Part shown: in pieces, positions 1 to 10,767 of the stretch
Numbering within the stretch: the first letter of the stretch is position 1
How the letters are laid out: each line of letters opens with the position of its first letter
Assembly: GCA_036023115.1 (NCBI GenBank)
Contig: JAYKKT010000086.1
Location: 9,625,501-9,689,500, forward strand
Source: Brasenia schreberi
Lineage: Eukaryota; Streptophyta; Magnoliopsida; Nymphaeales; Cabombaceae
DNA length: 64,000 nucleotides
Direction: 5' to 3'
The notes under the pieces: generated by a model
Databases searched by the model: none
Told to the model about the DNA's origin: nothing
The model's input: only the letters and a program-made list of their open reading frames with translations
Made by a program: the position numbers and the translations under genes

Positions 1-646
1 GATGTTCGACAATGCTGGGATCTATGCCCGGCATGTCTTCATACGTCCATGCAAACACATCTAAATAGGTTCGTAGAAATGCAATGAATGCTAACCTTTC
101 AGCTTCATGCAAGCATGTGCCTATTTTGATGGTTTTGGGATTGGAATCATCCCCTAGGTTCACTTCTATGAAATCTCCTCCTACTGATTGGGAAGGTTTT
201 TCAAAATCGAGAATTTTATGAAATTCTGGGAGCTTAGAAGTGGGATCTTCCTCAAGGGGATCCACTTCCGGCCTTTGATCATTCTCGTGGGCTATAGACC
301 AGAGGGAATTTGATGCGTGGTCTTCAAAATGACCTGGTTTTGTACTTGGATTTTCAAGTGATTTCGAAACTTTTGGTCTGGCTATGCAGATGACATTTCT
401 TTCGAAATCCTTTTCTTTTGTCAAAGTCCTACCAGGAGCAGCTATGTACAAAATCCTTTTGGTATTTTCCAAATTTTTGATTTTTTTGGGTTTTTGTAAA
501 ACAAGAACTTTGGGAACTATACAAAGCACTCTATTTTCGAGTTTTTGTTTTTCCATTGTTTTTGGTTTTTCTTGTTTTTCGAATTTTTTTTATTTTAAGC
601 TTTTCACATGTTTTTGTATTTTTTTAGAAAAGGGATCTTCCGTCAT
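1..646 (-). pseudogene. pol: Element A pol, N-terminal part (linker and start of RT region), truncated by the window edge
   Basis: The minus-strand ATG at 644-646 opens a frame beginning MTEDPF, matching the pol start of B and G. A stop (TAA) appears 19 codons in. Further on, the lysine-rich linker, the stretch homologous to PTSELPEFHKILDFE, and the block ending in TYLDVFAWTYEDMPGIDP are recognisable by comparison with B (13931-14571). This part precedes the RT catalytic core; the core itself lies outside the window. In the Tat lineage pol encodes RT, RNase H, a second RNase H and integrase. The early stop and A+T-rich linker make this a dead copy. The start choice rests on the same ATG in B, C and G following a conserved TTTGTAGGT. 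Confidence 0.85.
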
Positions 647-674
647 ACCTACAAAGGGAAAACACTATGGGTTA
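647..674 (-). promoter_or_regulatory. Candidate 3' splice site between gag-pro and pol (element A)
   Basis: On the coding strand the gag-pro stop (TAA, 672-674) lies inside GTCTAAC, which contains the plant-like branch point CTAAC. A pyrimidine-rich run ending TTTGTAG follows, then GT and the pol ATG. The same layout occurs in B, C and G. Ogre elements of the same lineage are known to splice between protease and RT; applying that here is inference. Confidence 0.45.
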
Positions 675-3542
675 GACTCGGAATAGGAGATCTAAATCGT
701 AGGTTTCTTCTAAGGCAGGTTCCGGGGCACCCTTGACCCAGGTGGTCATAGGGGGTGGCTCCAGCGGTATTCGGGGAGTATAGCCGATCCCATATTGGCT
801 TGGATTGGTCCTAGGAAGGATGGGCTCTAGGAGACCCTGGTTCTGTGCCCCTAGACTTTTGTAGGGCGTGTAGCCCATGTTCAACAACATGTTCCATGAC
901 TTTTTGTTTTTTGAAAATTTTTGATATAAGTCGTGGTCCTGGAACATGCTATCGTCCATATTGTGCTCATATGGCCTCTTGTCCAGGGGCTTTGGAAATA
1001 GGGAACGCTTGCGTTTTACTAGAAGGGTTAGAATCGGGAGGGGGCCTGCTTTGGGCGGCCCCTTCACACATACAACCTTCCTAGGGTTGTTTAACATGAG
1101 CCGAGGTGGCTCAATCACAATTTGCCCCAGGTTAGCCTCATGGGCTTGAGAGCTCGATAGACAAGGGGAGTTTATGATCCCCTGAAGCTGTGGGTGACTC
1201 TCACCTAGGATCACCACGACCTGGTCCCTAAAAGGGATCTTGACACACCTGTGGAAGGTGGATGGCACAACGCACAAATTGTGTATCCAGGGCCTTCCTA
1301 GCAACAGGTTATAATGGGGGTGGATGTCCAAGACATGGAACACCCCCGTGTGTTCGATCCCTCCCGTTTCCATTGGGAGTTCGATGGATCCTAAAGGTCT
1401 AGACGCATTCCTATCGTATCCAGTGATAACGATGGGGCTTGGGTTCACTGAAGTCAAGGTGACTCCGATTTTATACGCCACAAGAAGTGGAAGGATGTTG
1501 AGTCCTCCTCCACCATCGACTAGGCACCTGTCCAGAGAGTGGTTATTCAGAACCACCTCGATATGCAGGGCCTGGTTATGGGTTTCGTAGGGTCTATCTA
1601 CATCATCTTCCGAGAAAATGATGGGCGATTTTGCTCCTAATAAAGCCACTTGGGCAGACAAGGATTCCAGACTTATGTTCGAATCAACCTTGGCCCTTTC
1701 TAGAATTTTCTCTAATACAAGTCTATGCCTAGGCGAGGTTTGTATAAGCTCTAAGATAGACATGTGAATAGGAATCTTTGAAAGGTGGTTTTCGAAGTCA
1801 TAAGGATTTAGGATGACTTTGTCCTTATCTGCTTTTGGCAGAATGCTAGGGATACATGCTTTTGAGGGGCCAAGCACACTGACCACCTTTTGAGCACCTT
1901 GAAAGTGCGGGGGTTGATAGATCCTCCCGGATCTAGTGACTTCCCCCACGACCAGCCTAGGTTTCGCGCTAAATTTGGCTTTAAGGATGAGCTGAGGAGA
2001 ACCTTGGATTTCCAAAACTGGTTTTGCTGGGGATTCCATTTTTGGTGGTCCCCGAATGACGACTTAGGCGGGCTTCTTGTACAGTACAAGAATGGGCGCA
2101 CAAGTGGGTCGACCAGGTTCTGTTTTTTGTGCTAGTTCCTTAGAAATGGTGAGGGTACATACCTCCTTTCCTTTCCCACTGCCACTGGCGTGTTTGGGAA
2201 AGGGTTCCTTGAAGATAGCTCGGGGTGGCTCAAGTTTCATAGTGACCTGGAGCCGGCCTTCTGCTATCAAGTTCTCAATTTTATTTAAGAGGGAGAAGCA
2301 GCGTTTGGTATCATGGCCTTTGAGCCGATGATACTTACAAAATCGGTTTAAATACCCCCCTTTGGAAGTGACTCCTTCGGGGATTTTAGGGAGTTCTATC
2401 ATGCCTTGGGCAAGTAGGAGGTCTAGGACCTCCGACACAGGTTACCCCAGCGGAGTGTACTCCCGTTTTTCAACCGGTTTTTGAAAATTTCGTTCCCTCT
2501 TATTTTCTAACTTTTCAAAATTTTTGGAAGTGCCTGCCATACCTGGATCCACCTAGACATTGGCGATTTTATGGGGCTTTGCCCCTTTGTCCATCGTGGG
2601 TAGCCCGTATGTGATGGGCTTTTCCAAGCGGGTTTTGGAAATGGCACTTCCTTTCCACAAGTGATCGTATGTCCCTTTTCGCAAGTTGGTTTCGAAAAGG
2701 GAGGCCTTTTTGATCAACTTATGAAAAGTTGAGATCTCATGGAGCGAGAGAAGGGTTTTTAACTCGCTTTTAAAGTTATCCAAGATGAGCATTACTGCGC
2801 ATCCTTCGGATATGGGCTCTCGCACTTGGCCCAAAAGTGACCTCCATCTTATAATGAAGGCATGTACATCTTCGTTCATGCCTTGCTTTGTATCCCTTAA
2901 GGTATTCAGAGTCGGCGTTACTTCTACGTTGTGTGCAAATCTTTGCATGAAGCAGTTCGCTAACTCTTCAAAAGTAGCAAACTGGCTTAAGTCGTAGGAA
3001 GCCAGCCATTTGGCAGTTGTGCATTTAAGGGATAAAGGGAACCAATACACCCATTTCATCGAGTCCTTTTTCTTCTTATGGGCTCGACGTGAGAAAAGCT
3101 GCAAGTGAGACCTAGGGTCTCCCATGCCATCATACCGATGGAAGTTCGGTATTTCATCGTCACTGTTTGTTTCGTAATCCATAGGAAGGAAATCAGACAG
3201 GGCGTAGCTTCTTTTCTCTTTATTCTGCCCTTTCAGCAACTGCTGTAGGGCTTTACGGTCCTTTTGTGTGAAGGACTCGTGGTATTGGTTGCCTTCCAGT
3301 TCGGAGGCCTCTTTGTGCTTGCGAGGTTTTTCAGATTTTTTCTTAGGCCTTTGTTCACCATTTGATGAACATGAATCGCCTACTTCAGCCTCTTGGCTGA
3401 GAGCATCGATTTTGGCCTCAAACTCCCTTCTCAAGTCCTCGATTTCATCTAGTTTTATTTTGTTTTTGAAAATCCTCCTAGAGTGAGAACTTGATGCGCA
3501 TGAGCCTTGGCTCGACACTTCACTTGGATTGGATTTTGACAT
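672..3542 (-). pseudogene. gag-pro: Element A gag-pro polyprotein, three premature stops
   Basis: Gag makes the virus-like particle and protease processes it. One frame runs from the ATG at 3540-3542 (MSKSNPSEVSS) to TAA at 672-674, about 956 codons, with no frameshift. Order: charged, coiled-coil-like N-terminus with SSHSRR and LRREFEAKIDALSQEAE; capsid-like region with WVYWFPLSL and ATFEELANCFMQRF near 2950-3070; zinc knuckle CKYHRLKGHDTKRC near 2310-2345 (C-X2-H-X4-H-X4-C); protease LVDGGGGLNILPL near 1490-1525; and a conserved C-terminal block with MDDSMFQ and NKKSWNMLLNMGY. Stops at 2553-2555 (TAG where B has CGG), 2442-2444 and 2064-2066 (TAA where B has CAA) break it. The Gln codon just before LLKGQN is still CAG here, unlike in B, C and G. 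Confidence 0.93.
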
Positions 3543-3662
3543 GCTTTTCAAGCTTTTTAGAAATGTCCTAAGTACAAGCAAAGAAAATAAGTTAAAATGA
3601 CACCTTTTTACAAAATTTTCGCAGAACTTCTACCTTAAAAACTTGATTTTTGAAAGGCTCAC

Positions 3663-3680
3663 GTCCCACCGGGCGTACCA
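3663..3680 (-). other. Primer binding site, element A
   Basis: The minus strand reads TGGTACGCCCGGTGGGAC six bases inside the LTR end at 3686. It differs from the consensus TGGCACGCCCGGTGGGAC of B, E and G by one C-to-T change. The tRNA was not identified. Confidence 0.85.
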
Positions 3681-3774
3681 ATCTCTGTAGACACGCGAAA
3701 ATCCCCACGCCTCCCCGCCTTTTCTGGGCTTGGAGTGGATCCTCTCGTGCGTCTAAGGCCTATTTATGTAAACA

Positions 3775-3903
3775 GGGCATGCCAGCTAGCTTACCTAAAC
3801 TAGCGAAGATATATTTTAAACTGACTTCTAATCGTGGCGACTGTGAGCAAGTGAGCTCTTGTCGTCGCAGACCTTCTTGCACCGATGCGCAAGGGTCAGT
3901 CTG
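3775..3903 (-). other. U5 structured module, element A
   Basis: Three adjacent signals: 3775-3784 is a copy of the first ten PBS bases (TGGCATGCCC on the minus strand, one C-to-T change); 3785-3804 is the GCTAGC hairpin with one wobble pair; 3868-3903 is a 36-nt hairpin with outer stem CAGACT/GGTCTG and inner stem CTTGC/GCAAG. Confidence 0.7.
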
Positions 3904-4289
3904 TACGCTTTGCAAAAATCGAGTTTTGGGCTAGAAAGCCTACGAAGCGGTTCGAGGTGTCTAATTCGGGTCTTTTAGATGCGATTGCAAATTTTAGATC
4001 ACGTGGATTTGCACGTGCCTAAGTCTTTCCTTTTATCCCTTTATGGGCCACCTAGTTTGTGTGTTATGAACACTCCACTACATGGGCGAATTTGAGCGGG
4101 GCTTGCTTTGATGCAATATGCGTCCTACCTCGTGGTATGGCGTAGATGCAATGCAAACTCACGCTACTCCAAAGGGAAAACCCGAAATGTAAAGACAATG
4201 CCGAAGGGAAATAACCGAAGGGAAATGACTTGAAATGTAAATGCCGAAGGGAGATATGTATATAGAGTATGTATATGGGCCCTTACTCG

Positions 4290-4790
4290 GGTCTTGCAAA
4301 TAAGAGCGAAGGCTCAATGTGGGTGCGTGCTTGAATTGAAAGACTTACACACACGACATGAAATTAAACCCAAATATAACTTGCAGTATGGCCTTGATTA
4401 AGGTCTTGGGAATAAGAGTGAAAGCTCAATGTGTGTGAGTGCTTGAATTGAAGTACTACGCACACAACATGAAATTAAACCCAAATAGTATAACACGGCC
4501 CTTACTTGGGTCTTTCAAATAAGAGCGAAAGCTCAATGTGTGTGAGTGCTTGAATTGAAATACTTACACACACGACATGAAATGAAAACCCAAATAGCAT
4601 AGGTCGACCCTTACTTGGTTCTTTCAAATAAGAGCGAAAGCTCAATGTGTGTGAGTGCTTGAATTGAAAGACTTACACACACGACATGAAATGAAAACCC
4701 AAATAGCATAGGTCGGCCCTTACTTGGGTCTTTCAGATAAGAGCGAAAGCTCAATGTGTGTGAGTGCTTGAATTGAAAGACAACACACCT
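4290..4790 (-). repeat. Tandem repeat in element A LTR (about 105-115 bp, five copies)
   Basis: Five copies of a unit containing AAGAGCGAAAGCTCAATGTG begin near 4302, 4412, 4522, 4629 and 4739. Each unit holds a GAGC/GCTC hairpin, a CA-rich stretch around ACACACGACATGAAAT, and a second hairpin (GGCCCTTACTTGGGTC or GGCCTTGATTAAGGTC). Confidence 0.85.
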
Positions 4791-5745
4791 AACTTAAGCA
4801 AAACCCTACAAAATTAAAGTATATGTATATATTTATGTATTAGGGGCTGATTAGGCCCGTGTGTGTTCAAAATCATGCACAACTAAAAGAGTGCACGTGT
4901 GTGGGTGTGCCAAGCCACGTTATTACAAGCGGGGGGAGACTATGCTCCGTTATTACAACCCCGTATTGAATTGAATCTCAAGCAAGTATACAACTAAAAA
5001 CCGAGTTAGGCACTTACTAATAGCTTGTCCGAAGATGCCTTGCTTGAGCGTGGGCTTGGCCTTCGCCTTGGGCTGCAAAAGGGAGCTCCGCGAGGTTGAA
5101 CGGCAAGGGGAGGTGCTGGCCGGATGTCCTTGGTGCGCGGGAGAGGCGCCTTGAAGGTGGCCGGCTACTAGGGACGGGTTGTCTTTGGTGTGTTGGGTAG
5201 AAGGACCTAAGTAGGGTCACTAAGGATAGGTTTTAGTTTTAAGGTAGGTTGTGCAAAGGGTGAACCTAAGGGAAGGTCTAACGGATCACCTAGGGTTGGC
5301 GGGTTGCTATGGTGGCCGAATGAAATGACAGTTGGTTGGGGTGGCCGACTAGGAGGACTTAGTGGTGGCGGGCAGCTAGGGTGGCTACGGTTTGGCTGAG
5401 TGGGGCTGGTGGCAGCAAGTGGAAGGGCTGGTGTTAGGGTGATATGGGAGGGGATTAGGCGGCTGAGAGTGGAGAGGGAGTGAAGAAGGAGTAAGATAGA
5501 ATGTAGGGTGCTTACCGAGTGAAGAGATGGTGGCGGGTAGAAAGGAGTCAGCCGGATGATGGTGGTGGTGGTGGCGCTCGGCTAGAAGGTAGTGGTGCAG
5601 GTGGTGGCGGGACGTGGAGCAGGTGGTGGCGGGATGTGGAGCAGGTGGAGTAGGTGGAGATTCGGCTGAGCTGGGGAAGTGGAGGACCCGGCTGGGAAGG
5701 TGGGGCTGCTAGATGATCAAACCCGCCCCCAAGGGGGGGGGGGGG

Positions 5746-5753
5746 TTTATATA
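5746..5753 (-). promoter_or_regulatory. TATA box of element A LTR
   Basis: TATATAAA on the minus strand is followed by a long C tract and GGGGGCGGGTTTT. The same TATA plus C-tract arrangement is present in the B and C LTRs, so this is the likely U3 core promoter. Confidence 0.6.
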
Positions 5754-6156
5754 GGGTTGGGCTAGGTCGGTTAGGGCTGGGTTTGGGGTAGTGGTTTAAG
5801 TAGGGTGGTATGATGATAAGGTGGGCTGGAAAGGGTAGGGCCAGATATTTTAAATACAAGTGGTTTGGGTAGGTTGTGGGCTAGGGGTGGTTTAGAGGTT
5901 TAGGGTTTAGTTAGGTGGGTTGGTTCTAGGGTGAGGTTTAGTGAGCTAGGTTAGGTGATTAGGCTAGGATTAGGCTAGGTTAAGGGAATTAACCTAGGTT
6001 TAGCGCAGGATAAGGGAAGTGGGTTAGGTGATTAGGTTGGGATTAGGCCGGGATTAGGGAAGTGGGTTAGGTGATTAGGCTCAGATTAGGGCCGGATTAG
6101 GGTGAAAGGCTAGGATTAGGTGTTTGGTTAGGTTTAGGTGAAGGAGCTCCCTTTGC

Positions 6157-6161
6157 ATGGC
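6157..6161. repeat. Target site duplication of element B, left copy (ATGGC)
   Basis: ATGGC directly precedes the terminal TG at 6162 and is repeated at 20594-20598. Five bases is the usual length for Ty3/Gypsy integration. It lies within the A LTR. Confidence 0.93.
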
Positions 6162-6248
6162 TGTAGACGCGCGAAAAATCCCCTTTTCTCACCCTTTCAG
6201 GGCTTGGAGCGGATCCTCTCGTGTGTCTAAGGTCTTTGTATGCAAATA

Positions 6249-6377
6249 GGGCGTGCCAGTTAGCTTACCTAAGCTAGCGAAGATATATTTAAAACTGACT
6301 TCTAATCGTGGCGACTGTGAGCAAGTGAGCTCTTGTCGTCGCAGACCTTCTTGCACCGATGCGCAAGGGTCAGTCTG
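6249..6377 (-). other. U5 structured module, element B 3' LTR
   Basis: PBS-like decamer TGGCACGCCC (minus strand) at 6249-6258, GCTAGC hairpin at 6259-6278 with one changed base, and the 36-nt hairpin at 6342-6377. Confidence 0.7.
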
Positions 6378-6779
6378 TACGCTTTGCAAAAATCGAGTTT
6401 TGGGATAGAAAGCCTACGAAGCGGTTCGAGGTGTCTAATTCGGGTCTTTTAGATGTGATTGCATATTTTAGATCACGTGGATTTGCATGTGCCTAAGTCT
6501 TTCCTTTTATCCCTTTTTGGGCCACCTAGTTTGTGTGTTATGAACACTCCACTACATGGGCGAATTCGAGCGGGGCTTGCTTTGATGCAATATGCATCCT
6601 ACCTCGTGGTATGGCGTAGATACAATGCAAACTCACGCTACTCCAAAGGGAAAACCCTAATGTAAAGACGATACTGAAGGGAAATAACCGAAGGGAAATA
6701 ACCGAAGGGAAATGACTTGAAATATAAATGCCGAAGGGAGATATGTATATAGAGTATGTATATGAGCCCTTACTCGGGT

Positions 6780-7285
6780 CTTGCAAATAAGAGCGAAGGC
6801 TCAATGTGGGTGCGTGCTTGAATGGAAAGACTTACACACACGACATGAAATTAAACCCAAATATAAATTGCAGTATGGCCTTGACTAAGGTCTTGGGAGT
6901 AAGAGCGAAGGCTCAATGTGTGTGAGAGTGCTTGAATTGAAGTACTACGCACACGACATGAATGAAACCCAAATATAACTGCAATAAGGCCTTTACTAAG
7001 GTCTTGGGAGTAAGAGCGAAAGCTCAATGTGTGTGAGTGCTTGAATTGAAAGACTTACACACACACGACATAAAATGAAACCCAAATAGTATAGGTCGGC
7101 CCTTACTTGGGTCTTTCAAATAAGAGCGAAGGCTCAATGTGTGTGAGAGTGCTTGAATTGAAAGACTTACACACATGACATGAAATGAAACCCAAATAGT
7201 ATAGGTCGGCCCTTACTTGGGTCTTTCAAATAAGAGCGAAGGCTCAATGTGTGTGAGAGTGCTTGAATTGAAAGACAACGCACCC
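6780..7285 (-). repeat. Tandem repeat in element B 3' LTR (about 100-115 bp units)
   Basis: Units with AAGAGCGAAGGCTCAATGTG or AAGAGCGAAAGCTCAATGTG begin near 6788, 6901, 7012, 7120 and 7230. They match the A repeat in unit content, including both small hairpins. Confidence 0.85.
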
Positions 7286-8370
7286 AACTTAAGCAAAACC
7301 CTTCAAAATGAAAGTATATGTATATACTTATGTATTAGGGGTTGATTAGGCCCGTGTGTGTTCAAAATCGTGCACAACCAAGAGAGTGCACGTGTGTGGG
7401 TGTGCCAAGCCACGTTATTACAAGCGGGGGGAGACTATGCTCCGTTATTACAACCCCGTATCGAATTGAATCTCAAGCAAGTATACAACTAAAGACCGAG
7501 TTAGGCACTTACTAGTAGCTTATCCGTAGAGGCCTTGCTTGAGCGTGGGCTTGGCCTTCACCTTGGACTGCAAACGGGAGCTCCGCGAGGTTGAGTGACA
7601 AGGAGTGTTGGCCGGCTGCAAGTGGGGCGCGGGATAGGCGCCTTGATGATGGTCGACTGCAAGCAAGGGTGTCGCCTTGGTGTGGGGGATTAAAGGGGCT
7701 GGGCAAGGTGAGTATGTAGGGTCACTAGGAGGGTATCTAGTGTTAGGGGAGTATGGCACTAAGGGAAGTTTTAGGGAAGACCGAATGGGACACCTAGGGG
7801 AAAAGAAATGGCTGGCCGAATGAAAGGGGTAGTCGGTTGAAGTGGCCGACTAGGGGAATATGGTGGTGGCGGGCTGCTAGGGTGGCTATGGGTAGAGTAT
7901 GGGGAGGAAGCTAGCTAGGTGATGGGGCTAGGTGGTAGTGGGCAGGTCTTAGGAAGTCTAATAGGGTGGCCGGGTGTAGCTACGGTAGTTAGGTAGTGGC
8001 GGGTAGCTAGGGTGACTAAGGCTTGGCCGAGTGGGAGTGGTGGCGGCAAGTGGTTGATATCAAGGTAAGGTGGTGGTATGGTGGGTGGCTGGTAGTGGAG
8101 AGGAAGAGGAGAAGGAGCTAGGTAGAGTGTGGGGTACTTACCGAGTGAAGAGAAGGTGGCGCTCGGCTGGAAGGGAGTTGGGCAGGTAGTGATGTTCGGC
8201 CGGGAGGTGGCAGAGATGGCGGTGCAAGTGGTGGTGGGATGGGGAACAGGTGGAGCAGGTGACTGAGCTTGGGGAAGTGGAGGACCCGACTGGGCTTGGG
8301 GAAGGCGGTTAGATCCGGCTGGCTTGGGTGAGGGGTTCTAGCTAGGAAAACCCGCCCCCAAGGGGGGGGG

Positions 8371-8378
8371 TTTATATA
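8371..8378 (-). promoter_or_regulatory. TATA box of element B 3' LTR
   Basis: TATATAAA on the minus strand followed by a run of C and GGGGGCGGGTTTTCC, as in A and C. Confidence 0.6.
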
Positions 8379-9612
8379 GGGATGGGTAGGTTGGTTAGGG
8401 CTGGTTTTGGGGTAGTGGTTAGGTGGTTTAGGTAGGGTGGTATGAAGATAAGGTGGGCTGGAAAGGGTAGGGCCAGATATTTTAAATACTAGTGGTTTGG
8501 GTAGATTGTGGGCTAGGGGTGGTTTAGGGGTTTAGGGTTTGGTTAGGTGGTTGGGTTCTAGGGTGAGGTTTAGTGAGCTAGGTTATGTGATTAGGCTAGG
8601 ATTAGGCTAGGTTTAGGGAAAATAACCTAGGTTTAGGGGAGGATTAGGGGATTGGGTTAGGTGATTAGGTTGGGATTAGGCCGGGATTAGGGAAGTGGGT
8701 TAGGTGATTAGGCTCAGATTAGGTGCGGATTAGGGTGGAAGGCTAGGATTAGGTGTTTTGGGTTAGGTTTAGGTGAAGGAGCTCCCTTTGCATGGCCCAT
8801 AGACTTTAACCACATCATGTTGGTGCAGCCCTAGGTTAGGTTTTGGCTAATTACAAGCTTAAACCCACTTAATTAGGCTAACCCACATGATTAACCCCAA
8901 ACTTGACACACAAGTCAAGCTTAATTACAACACTCTTGATCTTATCCACCCCCACTCTCTCTCATGCCCATAATCCCACGTGAATTTCAAGTGGGCCCCA
9001 CCTCCATTTATGAGAAGGTGATGTGGGCCATGGATATGGATATTGGATTGGATCTCTGGATCCAAATCCAAATCCAAGTCCACATATGGGTTTGGATTGG
9101 GATCTGGATATATATGGTCCAGATCCAATCCAAACTAAACTCTGACTCCTTCGAGCTGTGTTCAAAACGGATGATTTGTGCGGGGTCTGACAGCATCAGC
9201 ACTCCGTCTGCGTTGGGTCTTCGCCAACATGATCGTCCGCCTCCGTTTCTGCCTTCCGGAGATGACTTCAAACAAGGTTTCGATGATAACAGGGTCTTGG
9301 ACGTTCGAGATCCTAGGGGTGTGAATTTGATACAAGAGTTGCTATGCCGGGCTTGACATGTGCTCCGGTTTCGGGCTCTTCTTAGCTCTCTTGGTCCTGT
9401 CTGGATTAGGCCAAGCTGCTTCGGGGTTTCAAAACATGTTTTTAAAAGGGTTTTAATAGCCATATTGTATGTTTTTGAAATACAAAGTTTAAAATATATG
9501 TACAGGGTTGTCTGGAAGGCTCCTGGGTTTCCAGACTCAAAATAGCCCTTTGGGGCTGCTTTTACAAAACCAGATGAATTTGAGAAATTCGTAGGATTTC
9601 GGGGTCTTTACA

Positions 9613-9659
9613 GATGCCCCTCTTTGGCCTTGTCCAAATTGATTTGGATAAGGGCAAAG
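9613..9659 (-). other. Polypurine tract and PPT-proximal hairpin, element B
   Basis: The minus strand reads CCAAAGAGGGGCATC directly before the 3' LTR start, the expected plus-strand primer. The hairpin at 9622-9659 has 18-base arms with two non-Watson-Crick positions and a TG loop (plus strand), and its arm overlaps the CAAAG of the PPT. Confidence 0.8.
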
Positions 9660-10767
9660 ATGACAAACACCCCTTTCAATGTCTCCCTAGATCTCGTCAC
9701 GAAGAATATGGGATCGTCCCAATTTTTAGCAAAAATCTCAATTTACAAACTCTGGTAGGAGGAGATATCACGCCAAAGGGTTCTACATGGAATCTGGTCC
9801 TAAATGGGGTCATGTTCATGCAAGTACCATGCGTGGAATGCAGATGACATGGGTGTGGTGCCAAAAGTGGCGACCTCCCAGGGACCAGATGTGGTCGAAC
9901 TCTAGAGACTTACAAGGCCTACTGCTCCAAGTGAGCAAATCCTATGTTGTTCGATGTTCGGTTTTCAAAACTTATTTACAAAAGGGACAACTGTCTTGAG
10001 CCTCGATCCTAGGATCTCGAGCTCTTCGTGCTTGCCCTTGTTTGAGTCTTAACACTTGCTTATCTAGCGGAGGTTTTTATAAGAAAACAAGCTTCATTTC
10101 AAATTCCTATGTCTTACTCGAAACGTCGAATTCTCAAACAAGATGAAATTCAAGTAAATAAATCCTATTTTTACTTTAGGATACCTCGAAATGAACCATG
10201 CCTTAGCTTGGGATAAGCCAGGGATGGGAAAGAGATACCACGGTTCCTTCTGAAGCGTCCCGTGGTTTAAGGCATAGAAGGCGGAAAACTGCTCTTTTTG
10301 AGCTTTTTGGCCTCTTTTTCCTTTTTTTCATAGAGGGTCTCCCTTTGGGAGTATTTTTTCTTTAATCCCTCTTTTTCACAAGAGATTCGATTTTTCTTTG
10401 GAAATCTGGTTTCTTTCTTTTGGAAAGATACTTCGAAATGGGAAATTCCCTTTATTTGGGCCTTTGTTTTCCTTTTAGAAGTAGAAGAGAAGAGGGGAGG
10501 ACTTATCCCAAGCCTACACTCGATCCATTCCAGATCAACCTATTTAGAAATAGCGCGTACCACTTGCAAGTATCTTGCTATGTTGAACTAGGCCTTTCTT
10601 TGTAAGAAGAAGGATTTTGAAATGTAACCACGATTTTGAAAACTCCACTCTTTCACAAGTGCGAATTCTCTCACTTAGGTTCACACAAGTTTGCTTTTGC
10701 ACCTTATTCACATGTCTCAGGGCAGCTATCCCTAAAAATTTTTGAAAAATGGAACTTAATCCAGTTC
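9660..10767 (-). other. 3' untranslated region of element B
   Basis: About 1.1 kb between the integrase stop and the PPT with no credible reading frame; the short open frames here are not shared by C, F and G at protein level. It contains the three-hairpin cluster described separately and is homologous to the matching region of C, E, F and G. Confidence 0.8.
10237..10351 (-). other. Conserved three-hairpin cluster, element B
   Basis: Plus-strand positions: 10237-10266 stem ACCACGG/CCGTGGT around a CTTC/GAAG core; 10291-10303 GCTC-TTTTT-GAGC; 10339-10351 CTCCC-TTT-GGGAG. The same three, in the same order on the coding strand, occur in C, E, F and G. Confidence 0.75.

Larger units (their letters stand above)
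1..6161 (-). mobile_element. Element A, left part: Ty3/Gypsy Tat-lineage LTR retrotransposon
   Basis: Minus-strand element entering the window from the left inside its pol gene. Reading right to left on the minus strand it has a 5' LTR (split by element B), a primer binding site, gag-pro, and the first part of pol, which runs off the window edge. Its 3' LTR is outside the window. The remainder of its 5' LTR resumes at 20594 after B. A sits in the 5' LTR of element C, since its right end at 21415 abuts C LTR sequence. The reading frames carry several stops, so the copy is inactive. LTR family is the same as B, C and F. Confidence 0.93.
3686..6161 (-). repeat. Element A 5' LTR, first segment (U5, R and part of U3)
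   Basis: The LTR begins on the plus strand with TGTAGACACGCG (the reverse of an LTR ending in TCTACA) and runs until element B interrupts it at 6162. It contains the U5 hairpin module, a five-copy tandem repeat, a TATA box with a neighbouring C tract, and a degenerate TTAGG-rich stretch (about 5930-6140). Reading frames inside it are short and low-complexity, and I do not call them genes. Joined to 20599-21415 the whole LTR is about 3.3 kb. Confidence 0.92.
6162..9612 (-). repeat. Element B 3' LTR (3,451 bp)
   Basis: Runs from TGTAGACGCGCG to ...CTTTACA on the plus strand. From U5 to U3 it holds the U5 module, a tandem repeat (about 6780-7280), a G-rich R/leader stretch, a TATA box at 8371-8378, a TTAGG-rich degenerate stretch (8570-8770) and a GGAT/ATCC-rich block (9030-9135). 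A match to every segment occurs in the 5' LTR except about 8586-9067, which is deleted there. Confidence 0.95.

Noticed and set aside
4290..4790. Regularly spaced repeats resembling a CRISPR array
   Set aside because: The units are directly joined LTR tandem repeats of about 110 bp with no unique spacers, and the context is a plant retrotransposon.
5890..6140. TTTAGGG-like and TTAGG-rich sequence suggesting an interstitial telomere
   Set aside because: The repeats are degenerate (GGTTAGGTGATTAGGC and similar), lie at fixed places in the LTRs of A, B and C, and never form a run of perfect telomere units.
9360..9545. Small open frames in U3 of B and A LTRs (also 20341-20526)
   Set aside because: Short frames on the strand opposite to the element, with no start context or domain; they are shared only by LTR descent.
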